Positions 23,053 to 37,610 are shown, counted from the stretch's first letter. The stretch: 64,000 nt of DNA from Agrocybe praecox (GCA_964017145.1 OZ024841.1:2170001-2234000), one strand, 5' to 3'. Notes: generated from the letters alone by a model not told the origin. Translations and numbers: made by a program.

Positions 23053-24517
23053 GATTCTTGATAATCTTTTTTTATAATGCTCCCCCTGCTATGCTGCTAT
23101 GCTATTATTACACCCTCGAAAGCTTGTTTTTTTGGAACCCCCGGTCTCGCGTCGTGACCTCTTCTCTCTCGCTTGCTCAAATCCCATCGCCATCATCCCA
23201 TCATCATATATAATGTAACATTGTCATTGTCATTATTCATTGTCATCGTCGTCGTCATCGCCATCATCATCATACGCGTCGGTCGGGACATCAAAAGCTT
23301 TCTTTATTTTCCAGATCATCAATAATCGGTTGGAGGATACCCAATCGACACCTCTTCTTTTTCAACATTGGCACTTGGCTGGATATTCTTTTTTTTTTTT
23401 TTTTTTTTTTGCTCTTTTCACCCGTTAACAACATCCCTTTTTTTATTATTCCTTCATTCATTTTTCCAAATACAAAAGATGCGGACTGGTTTTTTTCTTC
23501 ATCCTACTTACTCTTTTACACCTTTTTTTCTTTCTCCAAATCCTCAATCACTGTTTAAACTTACATTATCTCCCACCGTCGTCGTGGTCGTGGTCGCCCC
23601 CTTCTTGTCTTGCACTGACCGATGCTTGTTGTTCATTTCTCATCTCTTGGAATCCTTTTGGTGATTATTGCTATTATTATCACCATCTACCATCACCTAC
23701 CTACCTACCCGCCACTCTACCTATCTTCCTCTAATGTGTATGTGCTTCGGTCATATTTATCATCTGAATATTTCTCTGTTTCTGTCCCTTTCCCCATCCC
23801 CTGTCCTTTTTTCTTACATTAACTTATACAAAAAACTATTTTAACCATCGCGTGGCAATGTTCTTTTTTTCCTTACTTACTTTTTTGGAATCCTAGGCTA
23901 CTTACTAGGCTCACGCGATAGTCACTTTATTTACATAGTAGTTAATTTGTCGTCCTCCCTCACGTTGTTGCTGTTGTTGCTGTTGTAGTAGTAGTAATGT
24001 CTTGGAATCTCTCTCTCTCTCTCTCTCTGGTCCTCATCTCTCTTCCCCTCTCTCTCCTTTTCTCCGCCCACTTCTTGCTTTCAATCGTTGATGCTGGCTC
24101 TCGTGTCTTCCCTTATTCCTCTTTGACATCATCATCCACACCACCATCATATTTATCTTGCCTTGCATTGTAGAGAACTCTTTTTCTTTTTCTCTCGACG
24201 CTTTATCTTCTCAAATCTTGTCTTGTCTCAGCCTGTAGCTTGTATTTATTCCCCAGCGGTAATTGCTGATATTTTTGGAATATTTATTCTGTGTCATTGC
24301 GGGTTTTGTGGATGTATATATACGCTTTGAACATACATTGTTAACAAGACATTGTAGATTGTCGAGAATCACCGTTTTGAAAACAAGAATTCTCCAAGTC
24401 GTTGGACATCCCTTATAGATTATGCAAGTACAGATTACGAGGGAAATTATGATACAGTAGAAAAAAACTAAGGCTACATACACGTGAGGGTAGAGAGATT
24501 TAGAATACAGCAACACA
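23053..24517. other. 1.5 kb convergent gap, strongly pyrimidine-skewed on the plus strand, with simple repeats
   Basis: Between the 3' ends of the zinc-finger gene and APC1. The plus strand is rich in T and C throughout. It holds a poly-T run of more than 20 at about 23388-23410, a (CT)n run at about 24007-24028, GTTGTTGCT-type triplets at about 23966-23995 and CATCAT triplets around 23210-23275. Open frames here are artefacts of this composition. It may include a long 3' UTR of the zinc-finger gene. Confidence 0.5.
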
Positions 24518-27500
24518 TCAACTCAGATTCCAAGCTTCGATGATTTCATTCAAAGAGCGCACACTCCATCCGGTACCAAGCGACGTTGTCAACTTGTTTC
24601 CTGCTGCATGTAGGACTTCTCTGATGCCCAAGTCCAAGGCTGGAGCGTCGGATGTTCCCTCGGGAGGAGGCACATTCAAACACTGGTTGTGCGCATCTCT
24701 GGCAAGTTGGGAGAGAACAGTCAAGAGCGTGGAAACTGGTACGGCATTTCGCAACAGGTACCAAGCCAAGTAACTTTCGATGACTTCAGAGTCCGTGTCA
24801 ATTTCCATTTCCATGCCAGAGTCCAAAGCGGGAGTTGGTATCGTCCCCCGGGCATATTGTGCCAGGTATTCCAAGAATCTAGGCGAAGCCCTGATGTTGT
24901 CAAGTTTGACGTCAAGGGCGTGCAGAGCACCTTGAACCGTCGTATCCCTGATTAAGGACGGCCGTGCGTTGTTCTCTGCCCTGCCACTGAACCAGCGGTC
25001 GTAAACCTTGCCGTAGAAGTCGGCAGCAAAACGTAGATCTTGTAGGCGCAAATGGAAATAACGGGATCGAGGTGACATATTGCGATATAGGTACAACGTC
25101 AGATGTGATTGTAACGTCTGCGGCTTGTCTTGAAGGATGCTGTCCAACAAAGCAGCGTGACAGTAAGCGTGGAATATGCGCTCATCGTGCGTCTCGCCCT
25201 CTTCTTTCGCTCGAGAAAAGTGATCAGCAAATGATAGGAAAAGGAAATTGTTTGAGAATGAACCAATGAACTCGCTCAAATCTCCTGCAGGGTGTTTCTT
25301 CGTATCAGTCAGTTGTGGGAAGTCCAACGTTGCTGCATCACCGGTATAGGACCCTGAGCGAACGAAAAGACTGCGACTGCCCCTTGGGTCTTCGGTATAG
25401 CTCAAAAATGCTGTACGCCGCTTAACATATAATGTCTGGCTTTGTAGAAGTGCTTCTTTGTGGCGCGGGTGGGCCGATGTGTCGAGATAGAAAGGCCAAT
25501 AACGAGGGGTGTCGACACGAATTGATACAAGTTGATCCATGTCTGGTATCAAAGTCGGGGATATCAATTGTGTATGATCTACTTCGGCGCCTTCCTTCAT
25601 GGTTATTTTGACGGGCAAATATACAACTTCGTTGGTGTCCACATCTCGTGCAACCAAGCAACGGGGTTCCACAGCTAACACCCACATATGGCGTAAAGCT
25701 TGCAAGAAGCTTCTGTTGTCCGAGGAGACATGATTAAACCTGGGGAAGAACGCCGTGACCATACATGCAATTGCAGCATCGGAAGTGCCTAGGGTATAAC
25801 GCCCCCCACCCAGGAACAATAAGCCTATGGACATGTGTGTGGAGACATGCACGCCATATTTAAAGCCATGGTGATACATCATTTGTTGTGACATTCCGTA
25901 TGCAAAACGGAGCCTCCTCAAGCAGCTTATTTCTCCAGTGCCTGCCATGACCATGCAGAGAGATATAGATATTAAATTGAGACCGTCTCGTATGGCTGAT
26001 CGTCTAATCTTATGGTCAAAGGCAGGACCTGTTATTTATTAGTACGTTTAATAGATGGTCGCATAAGAGTAATAACTTACCGCTTGAGTAAACCATTTTC
26101 GAAAATTTGTCAAAATGCTTGATGATCGTTTGATAGGCTTCTTGACGAGCGGTGCCAGCATATTTCAAGCCAATCACAAAGCAACCTCCCGCAATTATGT
26201 TGTAGTAGGCTAGTTCCATGGCATCGTCTATATTCTTCCCGCTCCTAGCTCGAGTTTCGATGGCATCCAATATCGATTTGGGTATTTGGCTAATTAGCCA
26301 GTCGTTGGTAGGTAAAACTGTATCCCACATGATAAGAGCTCTAGCGACCGTCCGGGTAAGCAAAAAATGTGGCTGAATGGCGTTCAACGAAACGACGGTA
26401 TCAGGTATGGTCATAACGTCGGCAACGTCTTGGCGTCCGGTCCTCAAATACATCAGACCTAAGGCAATAGAGGCAGCAGGAGAAGTCAGGTTGACGTCGA
26501 ATGAACTTTTCGCATGTTTCCCCGTAAGTGCGTTGGCATCCCCATGTACCAAGATACTGAGGCGTTTCAGGATGACAAGGTCCGCCGGTATGGTCGATCC
26601 TCTACCCAGCATGATCATTCCAAAAGAGAGCGCACTAGCAAGTGTATAGGATTCTCGGTGTTCATTGCTTAGGTCTGGTTGAACAAGATCACGTCGACTG
26701 ATTTGACCCAAACACACTTCTGCCATTCGTCGGTTTTTGGTGCCAAGATACACGAGACCCACACCGAAGATACCTGCCGCCTGAGTCATTAGAGAAACAT
26801 TGAGGTCCACATTTGGTGTTGGAAGCAGAGCTGGAGAATGGACAGCAAGTAATTTAGTTACATGCTGGTTCCCGGTTCCAACATTCGCAGCGGCCATCCC
26901 GAGTAACACACCGATGGACGTGAGATCATGTTTAGGAGTAAGATACGAAAAAGTGGCCCATGTCATCATCTCCTTCAAGTGCCCGGTAAGCCCTAGAGCT
27001 AGAAGGAAACCTGCGTGTTCTGGCGAGAGCTCAATAGGTTTGTTGAACGCTATCCAAGAACTATCTACACCAGCAGCGGAAGGAGAGATACGTAAGCCAG
27101 CAGCCACACCATTGTGGAATTCGCCCCAGCAAATAGATTCTGGTGATAATTTGCCGGGCTCAGGTGTAACAAGGATGTTCAATGGCTGGAAGCGGACGCT
27201 GTACTCCAGTTTGGGGATAATATAAGCCTCGCGGGTCACGACAGGGATAGTACCGAAAGTGAACATGGCTCGACCATATGGCAGAGCGAAGGTGCGCTCT
27301 GCAACGCGGACAACCTGATTTTGATGTTCCTTTGTTTGATCATGTTCACTAGAAAAATGGAGTTTAGGGTAAAGGTGAATAGATCTTCACAGCTTATGAT
27401 AGACTTACTTTAATTCTGGGCGATCTAAGCTCTTGACAGAAGGAGTAGAAGAGGAACACAGCATGCGTGCTATATCTTCTAGGCGCCTGTCCAAGCCAAA

Positions 27501-30500
27501 CCGGATTGCCGTGAATTCTTTCAGGTTAAGGTCTACACCTGAGGCAGCGTCAAGCTCCCCGGCCAATGTTTTGGCTTCGGCGGCTATTTGGCCAATAGTT
27601 TCTCGAGGGGCTGTAGGATGGATATATTCTCTTCTGGACTTGTATCCATCGCTGATAAACACATCGGGGTTTTGTTTTGAAGAAGCTGCCAAGTCATTGC
27701 GACCAATGGCCCTGTAAGCCTCTAATGGCCAGTTCCCGGGAGGAGCTAATTGACATGTTCTTGCAGCTTCTCTCAAAGGTGCTGCAATCCCGAGAGGAAG
27801 CGAAGAAGAAACGTCCTGGCCACCGTTTTGTGTTATCATTTGATATATAACGTTCTCTGCTCTCTTCTGGCTGTCCTTAACCTTGCCGTCAGAGAGTGTG
27901 TTGTATAACAAGCTTAATTCGTGCAATTCGTGGAGAGGATCGCAAAGTCCATATTCGAGGGATGGCGTAATCGAGAAACGAGTCACGATATGCTGTACAT
28001 CATGCCATGGAACCTTCCAATCTGGAGTGCTTACTCGTCCATATAGGATTGCCGACAAGTCTGGCGGCCATACAGGTATCCGATCGTCTAGATATTCGTC
28101 TATAATATTCGGGGTCAGCAACAGTTTGGGGATATTCAGAAACGAAGTACCCACTTGCTGATAATGGTGACGGCCAAGAAATCATAACGGTGGGTATCAA
28201 TCGTTTCCAATAATCAGCCCATTCTGGACGCACTGAAACAGCTATTCGACAAACGATAGGGGCGAATTTGAGAAGATCTTGTTGCCGCGGGATAAGAAGA
28301 CGGAGATGCTCGGCCAATGTGTGCAGTCCGTACAAGAGAGGGGCAAGTAATGGATGAGGAGTGCGATTGACAGCAGCTCGCGGTAGAGGGATTTTAGGAG
28401 GGGCACGAAGTAATCGGAATGCAGGATCTTCCGCAAAATGGTCGTGAGATGTAGACGCAGAGAGGCGCAACCAAGGATCATCTGGTACAGGTTCTTGCTG
28501 AAAATCGAGCCCAAAAACGGTGTACAATGACGACGAAAAGCACTCAAATTCCACGTTTTCTGTGGTTGCCCATCCTCGAGCTGACCATTTTTGTAGGAAA
28601 AGGTAGTGTATTTCAAAGGTTATTTTTGAGGGAAGAATGAGCGCAATTAATTGGAAGCACTCGATCACCAACTTGTCTTGAGGGAAAATGTCAAAGGTCA
28701 CTTGATTTTTCTGGCCATTTTCGTGTACTAATGTGACCGTGCCCCATTGCGAGTCTTGTACACGGGTGACTGCACTGTGTGGCTCTGATTTGAATGTAGG
28801 AGTTTGGCTGTAGTGTAACTCGACGGGTAATTCACGAAGGCCATGAGTAAAGAGTGTCAAATGCCCAGATGGTTTCACGACGACTAGGTCCCAAACATTT
28901 CCACGAGTCGCGCGAAGAGAAGTAGCAGAAAGAGCATCCATCTCAGTCACTGGTGTAACTTCAGTAGTTCTATCCGGCATTTGTGCAACGGAGTATATCA
29001 GGAGCTTTTTGGACTTTGGAAGACAAATAGACATCAAGCAACGCGACTGTTTGCCGTCGAAGCGATCATCGAACAAGGACACTGAAATATCTTGCCAGGC
29101 TTGGATACTGTATCATATTGTCAGTGATGCATATAGCAACAATTACAAAAAAGACTTACTCTTCTTCCGAGATTTCATGAGTTAGCATATTTTGCATCCA
29201 GAAGGCTGCCTTCATTCGTCCATGCTCGATGGGTGCGAGGGTTACATCAGAGTCAAGCCGACCACCTAATACCATTCTATCCATGGTAGTACTCAAATCG
29301 TTTCGGGAAAGTGAGTTGCGTCTTCCTTTGACAGGCGCTGGGCGTTGGGAAGTAACACCTCCAGAGACAAGTGAGGCCATTGTTGTAGTCGTTGAGAGGG
29401 ATGGTGCCATCCCTGGTAGGGAAGAGAAAGGCGGCATGTCCGGAAGTTCGAAAACTTCCGGTGCAAGGATAGGTTCATGGCCTCGAGGGTTAGGCGACAT
29501 TTGGTGAATGCGGTCATGGCGATCAGGTATCCCATCAAACATCGCAGATGTCCTGCGACCACCCATACCCGACATCGATTGGCGCTTTGACGTCGGAGCA
29601 GGAACAGACGCCTTCCGCTTTTTGGTCTGAGTGAGAGGTACTGGTGTGTCTTTTGGTTTGATATATGCATATTGCCAGATCGTTAACAGGCGCTTCTCGA
29701 CGTTTACCGTAACTACGACACGAACGTCTGCTACAATACCGCAATGTGAGACCCAGACAACCATTTCGGTCGAAGGTATTGACGTCAACGGTTTGCTTGA
29801 ATGTTCATCTTCGTCTTTCAGTGAGGGGGGCGTATCATGAGTAGCACCAAGAATCCCTGATGTAAGCCCGACTGCTGCTGCTTCGGACAAAGCGCTTGTT
29901 ATTGAGAATACGGTGGGAAGCACATCATCGCCTGTTGCTTGAGCTTCTACCAGTTCAGAAGGCTCGAGGACGCGCTGAACCATTATTCCGTGTGGTGAAA
30001 TTGGCCATGCCCTTCTAATGATAAACGGCAAAGAAAAGGTGTAATCAACCCCATTGTTGAGATATATCTTGCCGATACTCCTCAAAAAGATGAAGACCGC
30101 AGGGATAGTCTCGGGATCTCCGTGTCCAAACTTGCGTGTGCTCCTTGCGCGAGCAAATGGCCCGAAAGTTTCCCGGCCATCTGGGAGAGGTGGTGGTGGT
30201 GCACTATTTGCGTTGGCGTAGCTAGCCGCACTAGCAGAGGAGGAGGGGTTCTTTTGAATAACTTGCTCTATTTCTCCTAGGCAAGCCCACTGGATAGATT
30301 CTCCCTCTTGCTCGAAATTCCATCTCTTGACCATCACGGCGCCATAGCTCAGTATAGCCGTATGCCTGTCCCACGATAACTCTGGCTCCTGCACACGGGC
30401 TCCGGTGAAATACCTCACAGTATGAATAGCGGATACGCCCTCTGCTCCTGGGCCGCGGAGGGCCGTTTTAATCGCTTTCAAAAGAGGGCTGTCATTTGTG

Positions 30501-30586
30501 TCCGGTGTACGAGGTGCGCGTTGAGAGAGAAATGATATGGCCGATGAAGCCGGAGGTCCTTGGGCTGTAACGATTATGGATGGCAT
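24518..30586 (-). CDS. APC1: Anaphase-promoting complex subunit 1 (Apc1)
   Basis: Largest scaffold subunit of the anaphase-promoting complex/cyclosome, the ubiquitin ligase that triggers anaphase. The start is MPSIIVTAQGPPASSAISFL at the ATG at 30584-30586. N-terminal beta-propeller-like parts follow, including HTVRYFTGARVQEPELSWDR and GNVWDLVVVKPSGHLTLFTH. The repeat region (about 26016-27270) has the short proteasome/cyclosome repeats, for example AGFLLALGLTGHL, TSIGVLLGMAAANVG and ASIALGLMYLRTGR. The C terminus has the typical HVSTHMSIGLLFLGGGRYTL, then AIACMVTAFFPRF and HMWVLAVEPRCLVARDV. At least four introns, one of about 55 nt near 28105-28160 that joins PLSA to NEYLDDRIPVW. Predicted size is close to 1900 residues, normal for the family. 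Confidence 0.93.
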
Positions 30587-31252
30587 TCAAATTGGTTTTG
30601 CATTGAGATTCCAAGGATGAGACGAGGGGAAGAGAGTACAGGAAGCAAGACCCAAAGTCCTCACCCAAGTGAGTTAAGCGTGTTCGTGTGATTTGTGATG
30701 ATCATAACTTTACGCGTTGTTTACAGTCATTTACATTCCCCGGACGTTTTTGAAAGCCAATAATTTAGAGCTTGCAGATTCGAACTCCTTATGAATAGAA
30801 ACATCCTTAAATTGCATCATGGACGAGCTAAAATTGAGGTCTATGACGAAGGTTTCGATTAGAATTGGTCAGAGCCATAGAATTTTTTTCATTCAACAAC
30901 TTTCATTTCATCCTCAAAGGAATACAACAAGATATCGACGGGGTAATGTGAGATGAATGAACGCAGTAAAGTGACACAGCGTACACAGGGAGAGATGTGG
31001 AAGAAAAAGAAAACCAAAGTTGATTGATCACGCGTGAAAGTAGATCTACCAATCAACGACAGAGGAAGGAAAAATTCGTTGGGAAGCGCAAAACAAAAAG
31101 AGTATCTGACAACACGAAACATGTACCGAAAAAACTGATTATTAGTGCGCGGACGTTAAGACGTAACGGACATGGCAACACCTATTATGATGGATGATTA
31201 TCAAGACCATGACCTCAAGTATTTAACCTGTAACTTACATATGACAGAAAAT
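30587..31252. promoter_or_regulatory. APC1 5' region and eIF5A 3' flank
   Basis: Both neighbours are on the minus strand, so the APC1 promoter lies at the low-coordinate side of this 666 bp gap. Positions 31028-31037 are a perfect palindrome, TCACGCGTGA, which contains the MluI cell-cycle box core ACGCGT. It lies about 440 bp upstream of the APC1 start. No gene was seen. Confidence 0.35.
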
Positions 31253-32080
31253 TTAGTTGCCCTTGGGAGCCTCCTTGAAGGAGATAGCCTACAGAAGAGA
31301 AATAAAATTTAAAAAGCAAAAAGAGACAACTTCAATGCGACGTACCTGCTCTTCGCCCATGGCGCTGATGATTGTGACCAAAAGATCCTTGTTGTCCTCG
31401 AAACCTTCCTGGATCTGGGTGCCGAGTTCACCCTCAGGAACCTTGACATCGTCCTTAGCAACACCATCGTTGGTCATCAAGTTGAGGAAGCCATCATCAA
31501 TGTTGACCTATATTTGCACTGGTATGAGAATGGGAACGACAAGGTAACTTTCACAGAGCAGCGTACGAGTTGGTATTCCTCACGGCGAACGTTGGGAACA
31601 TCCATGTTGTGGGTGGATGGAGAGATATCTTCCTGTTGATGAATAGCGATGAATGAGATATGTTACCCCACTTGCTGAATATCTGATACGAACCAACTTC
31701 TTTCCGGTGAAGATCTAAGAGACAAATTAGAAATGATACTCATAAGAAACAGATTTTTAAAAAGGCGTACATCGATGGCGACAAGGTGGACCTTGGCGTG
31801 ACCGTGCTTGCCAGTCTTGGAGGTGGACATGTCGACGATCTTGCAGGGGCGGTCTGGACGAGATGTGAGTCCAGCGAGAAAAACACGGAAAAGTGCCATA
31901 GAACTGACTTTTAATGACAACGTGTCCGTTCTTGCGAAGAGCAGAGCATTGCATGGGGAAAGTCAAGGAAGCGCCAGAGCCAGTCTGCGAGGGAGATTGC
32001 GATGAGAAATATCATCGATAAGATTGGAGATCGCGACGAACCGCCTCGAAGGTTTGATTGTGATGCTCATCGTCAGACAT
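31253..32080 (-). CDS. eIF5A: Translation factor eIF5A (hypusine-containing)
   Basis: Elongation and termination factor that relieves ribosome stalling, notably at proline runs. The start [13 protein letters not shown] (exon 32042-32080) joins [20 protein letters not shown] from 31984. Next come [20 protein letters not shown], where the Lys in TGKHGHAK is the hypusine site of the family, then [51 protein letters not shown] and the end SFKEAPKGN with TAA at 31253-31255. Exon IFTGKKL is only 21 nt (31694-31714). At least seven introns interrupt a protein of about 157 residues, a high density for so small a gene. Divergent from the LIM gene with a 216 bp gap. Confidence 0.95.
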
Positions 32081-32296
32081 TTTTAGTTATAAAAAAGAGG
32101 GAGAGATAACGGAAGGGAGTTTTCTAGGAGAGGGCTGAGCAAAAGAAGAAAGAAAGACGAGAGGGCGAGAAACTCTGATGATTTCTTCCAAAAATTTCAT
32201 TCGTCCATTTTCAATCTCCGACCTTTAAGTACATCACGTAAGCACCATCAATCACCAATCAAGAAATGACGCTGTCCAATCCTACTCCTTACCATT
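32081..32296. promoter_or_regulatory. Shared divergent 5' region, eIF5A / LIM protein
   Basis: This 216 bp gap contains both promoters. A purine-rich stretch on the plus strand at about 32090-32170 reads as a pyrimidine-rich leader on the eIF5A strand, common in highly expressed fungal genes. Confidence 0.4.
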
Positions 32297-33910
32297 ATGC
32301 ATCCCTATGCTGCAACCCCCATCTGTCCCAGATGCTCAAAGTCTGTATATCTGGCAGAGCAGGTATGCATTTCGCTATATTTTCTTCAAATAACAGCTCA
32401 CCCGTCCATAAGGCCATGGGACCTGCCCGCAAGGTCCGTACAAATCTACACTCTGTGCCATATTAGTTCTAATACGATTTAACTAGCTCTACCACAAGGT
32501 TTGTCTGATATATCTTTGTCTGGATTGGCGCCTAATAGAGCACCTTATAGCCATGTCTTGCCTGCACCATCTGTAACAAGAGGCTCGATTCTTACACTCT
32601 CCTTGAACATGATGAACAGGTATGCGACCACATACTATTTTCTTTAAATCTGTATTGAATTCATCTTTGATTTAGCCTTATTGGTGTGTCTAATCTGTAT
32701 TGTCCTTTCAAGGCATTCCAACTAAAAATACACCCCGCAGCAAATCATGCCATCTCAAGAACTTCGGAACTCGCGATTTGCGACACGCTAACCTTCCATA
32801 TGCCCAACCTCCCGAAGACAGATCTTCTTCTCCAGTATCTTCGAATCCTCCTTCTAGAGCAGTGTTCTCACCAGCAGCATTGATCCGCCCCTCAAGTACC
32901 GGGAACGGCAGCTCGAACCAAGGATCGCCTCTTCCAAAGCTTAGACCGAATAGATCACTGGCTACAAGTCCTATTTCTCCAACGTTTCCTAGGAGACAGA
33001 GTCCACCTTCATTTCAGATTCCTGTTGATGAACCATCATCGAATGACTCGTCCACAAAGGAAATTTCAACATCTGAAGAAGAAACAGAAGTCGACAATAC
33101 GCTCAATAGTAACGAGAACGAAGAGGACGAAAGTAGTGAGGAGAGAGACACATTTTCTGAACTTCCTGAGCGCGCAACACCATCCTATCCATCGAATATC
33201 GGTCGCCCGGGTATCGGCACCATACCACGAACGATTCCACTATCCCTAAACAGTGGCACTCCAGGACGCACTCAATACCGACACCATATGTCGCAAAGTG
33301 TCGGATCGATACCTTCCACTAGCACACCCCCTCCTATAGTTTCAAGTTCAAGCAAAGAAGCTGAAGACGTTCCTAATATGAGTCATGACTCCTTTTCAGC
33401 TGCTTCTCCGAGTCTTGATGGGTTCAGCCGTTCACCTATGGGTCAAGGGCGCTCATTTCCACCTATCAGTCCATTAGGACCCACAATGACTGGTAGTCGG
33501 TACGGAGTCGCGCTCGGGGGCAATATTCCCGGAGGCGTCGCCGTGAATCTAACAGGGGCACGCAAATGGGGTTCTGGGACACCCACTTGCCCACGATGCA
33601 TGAAGAGCGTCTATTTCGCAGAACAGGCGCGCTTATTTTCTTTGACGTGTGTTCCTCTTTCTAATTGCTCTACATCTAGGTCAAAGCAGTCGGGAAGACG
33701 TTCCATAAGGGCTGTCTAAGATGTCTGGAATGCAATTCCACTCTTGATTCGAACAGACTACGAGATCACGACGGCGAGCCTTTCTGTGTTCGGTGTTACG
33801 GCAAGGTCTGTTCTTAATTTATTCTCTTTTGGGATCAAGTCTGATATCGCTTGCAGCTTCATGGTCCTCAAGGAGGTGGCTATGCCCTACTAGGCAAAGC
33901 CGGTGGTTGA
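32297..33910 (+). CDS. Two-LIM-domain protein with a long disordered linker
   Basis: The first LIM domain is split by introns: CPRCSKSVYLAEQ, AMGPARK, LYHK, then PCLACTICNKRLDSYTLLEH and, after two more introns, PYC and KSCHLKNFGTRDLRHANLPY. LYHK is a 12 nt microexon at 32487-32498. A disordered Ser/Pro-rich linker of about 250 residues follows, with an acidic patch near 33090-33160. The second LIM domain is CPRCMKSVYFAEQ, VKAVGKTFHKGCLRCLECNS, then LRDHDGEPFCVRCYGKLHG. The stop is TGA at 33908-33910. LIM domains bind proteins, often in actin or polarity complexes; the partner here is unknown. The intron after the second AEQ appears to start with GC rather than GT (33627-33679). Confidence 0.88.
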
Positions 33911-34176
33911 GGGTCATTGTATTCTGGACTGTTTTCTTTTCACTGTCGATACCCTCTCGACCTTTCTCTCTAATCTCTGACATCTCATCCGGTCATTTTA
34001 TCTATTTGATTATTGGACTGTATGTAGCTTCAAGTTATATCAATATCTAATGTGAATTGTAATATTACCGACGTAATGGCGTACATGCATCTGCACTCTA
34101 GTCCCTGGTGAAGGAGTGCGGTACTTTTGCTTTTTGAGTATATGTCCAACTTGCATCCAGGACGAGGAAAGCAATA

Positions 34177-35513
34177 TCAAAGAAAAATGGATACCGTCCC
34201 AGTCCCAATTTTCCATTCGGCGTCAGTGTTATCGACGTCAAAGTCTCGTTGTCTCTTCAGTTGTAACGTCTGCGTTGTTTGGGCTTCTTTTCTCCCCTCG
34301 TGCTCTGAAGCGTTCTTTGTTGATTTAATGGCTGAGAATAAGCCGCTGATTCTTGCAGCAATCTCTGCATCTGAGATATCGAGTTCGATGTCTAGAGTGC
34401 GACGGTTCGGGACTGCGAGGATAATTCTGCGGGCTTCGACATCGAGGGTAGAGCTCTTGATAAGGGCTGGAGTCTGTTGCACCAGATGAGAAAATGAGAA
34501 TCTGAGTAAACCTAGAGCTGAAAAAGAGGACACACCAGACCAGGAATGTGTACTTCGATACGCAATCGCCCCGATTCCTCTTTGGACCATGACCAGTCGA
34601 GCGGGGTCTCATCTACTTGGTTGGAATTGACTGGAAGCGATCCTGTCCCATTCACGGCTGTACTTGAGGACTTAGAGACACCACCGCCAGACTTCTTCAA
34701 AATGCCCCTGAGGCCAGGTAATAGCGAATCTGAGGGTGATGATCCGCTTGCCTTCGAAGTGGAAGACGCGGGGGCGATTTCTTGGATGAGGGGATTGGAT
34801 GGCGGTGCATTTGAAATGGGCCTGGTAGTGTTCTCCGCGCCTGAAATCAGACTTGCTGGAATCTGGACTGTACGGGGCAAGAGTTTTCCCTTGCTCTTGA
34901 TACTTGGTGTACCAATGGTCCTGGAAAGCACCAGACCGGATTGATCTTCTATTCTTTGGAGTGCGAGTTCTGTTATATCATAGGATATAAGTAAGAGGAA
35001 TTGTAGTTGAGTGGCATGATAATGATTATACCAGTGATGAACGTTTTGAATTCTTCGTCGATAAAGGTGCGCGATTTGATTGAGGTGTGGCAGACACAAT
35101 CGAATACGACAGAGGGGTTTCCAGCTAGGGGTTCAACGTAAATAACTCTAGTGGATCCTCGATAGGGTTACCTGGTGCGTACCTTTGTCCTTGTCCGGCC
35201 TCCCATTCGATACAATCATAGGGACAAACCATTCAGACTGAGAGTTCTCGTCGAGCTCTTCGCCCTCCATCGCACGTTTAATGGCATCCTCGCTTCCTTT
35301 AGGTGGCGGTGGCACCTTTTCCTCCCAAGCAATGTTGATAAAGACCTTTAGACCCTTGGGAAGAGGTGTCGGATCAGGCGTAGGTTCGAGAAAGTTTGCA
35401 GCATTTGATTTTTTGGAAGGACGAGGTGGTGGGAGTACGCCTGGGGTCAAGAGAGTAGATTTTATACAGTAGCCAGGAATGGGTGTCAATTCAACGGAGA
35501 CGAGAGATGACAT
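34177..35513 (-). CDS. PIH1: PIH1/Nop17 family protein of the R2TP chaperone complex
   Basis: Pih1 links Hsp90 to Rvb1/Rvb2 and Tah1 for assembly of snoRNPs, RNA polymerases and PIKK kinases. The start is MSSLVSVELTPIPGYCIKST at the ATG at 35511-35513. PIH1 domain motifs: PKGLKVFINIAWEEKVPPPP, SEWFVPMIVSNGRPDKDK, NPSVVFDCVCH and TFIDEEFKTFIT-like sequence, then ELALQRIEDQSGLVLSR. A Ser-rich linker precedes a C-terminal CS-like domain (PALIKSSTLDVEARRIILAV). The stop is TGA at 34177-34179. At least three introns. A longer in-frame extension upstream of 35513 exists but is not like the family. Confidence 0.88.
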
Positions 35514-35868
35514 TAGGAAAGAAGGGCTGGAAGACAAACACGTGATGACTTTAAGCGCTGCTTTATCACCGCAGAGGACCAATATCTGGCACCTCTCTCG
35601 AGTATGTTGCGAACAGAACGTAGAGGCGTCCTGAACGGAACTTTTACTTGACGCGCATCTCATGTGACAGAAATAGGGTACGCACGTGTAGATAAGATCG
35701 ATCGAGTCATTGATGGGAGGCTGTCTTTGACTTTGAAAGAAAACGACCAGCCAGGCGCGAAACGAATATGTCCGATTCTTCTATAAAATCAGAGCCTTTC
35801 AGATTTCGTAAATACCCCGCTCTTTCTCTTTTCATCTCTCATCTCTCCCCACAGCCGTCCCCGCAGAC
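35514..35868. promoter_or_regulatory. Shared divergent 5' region, PIH1 / DAHP synthase
   Basis: This 355 bp gap contains two promoters. Just before the DAHP synthase start, about 35815-35860, there is a CT-rich leader. I recognised no Gcn4-type site with confidence. Confidence 0.4.

Positions 35869-37610
<1,742 letters not shown>

Noticed and set aside
23240..23822. Plus-strand frames rich in Ser, Phe and Leu, some with apparent membrane segments
   Set aside because: They come from T/C-rich and triplet-repeat DNA, not from conserved protein.
28000..28160. Apparent frameshift in APC1 between two overlapping frames
   Set aside because: A normal intron of about 55 nt (GTGGGT..TTATAG) joins PLSA to NEYLDDRIPVW and restores one frame.
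30770..30800. GATTCGAACTCC-like string resembling a tRNA T-arm
   Set aside because: No matching acceptor stem, D-arm or anticodon arm could be placed around it.
34546..34944. Plus-strand open frame of 132 codons
   Set aside because: Antisense to the PIH1 linker and C-terminal domain; composition mirrors that gene.
35148..35663. Longer N terminus for PIH1 starting at about 35663
   Set aside because: The extra 50 residues do not resemble the family; the MSSLVSVELTPIPGYCIKST start at 35513 matches the usual N terminus.
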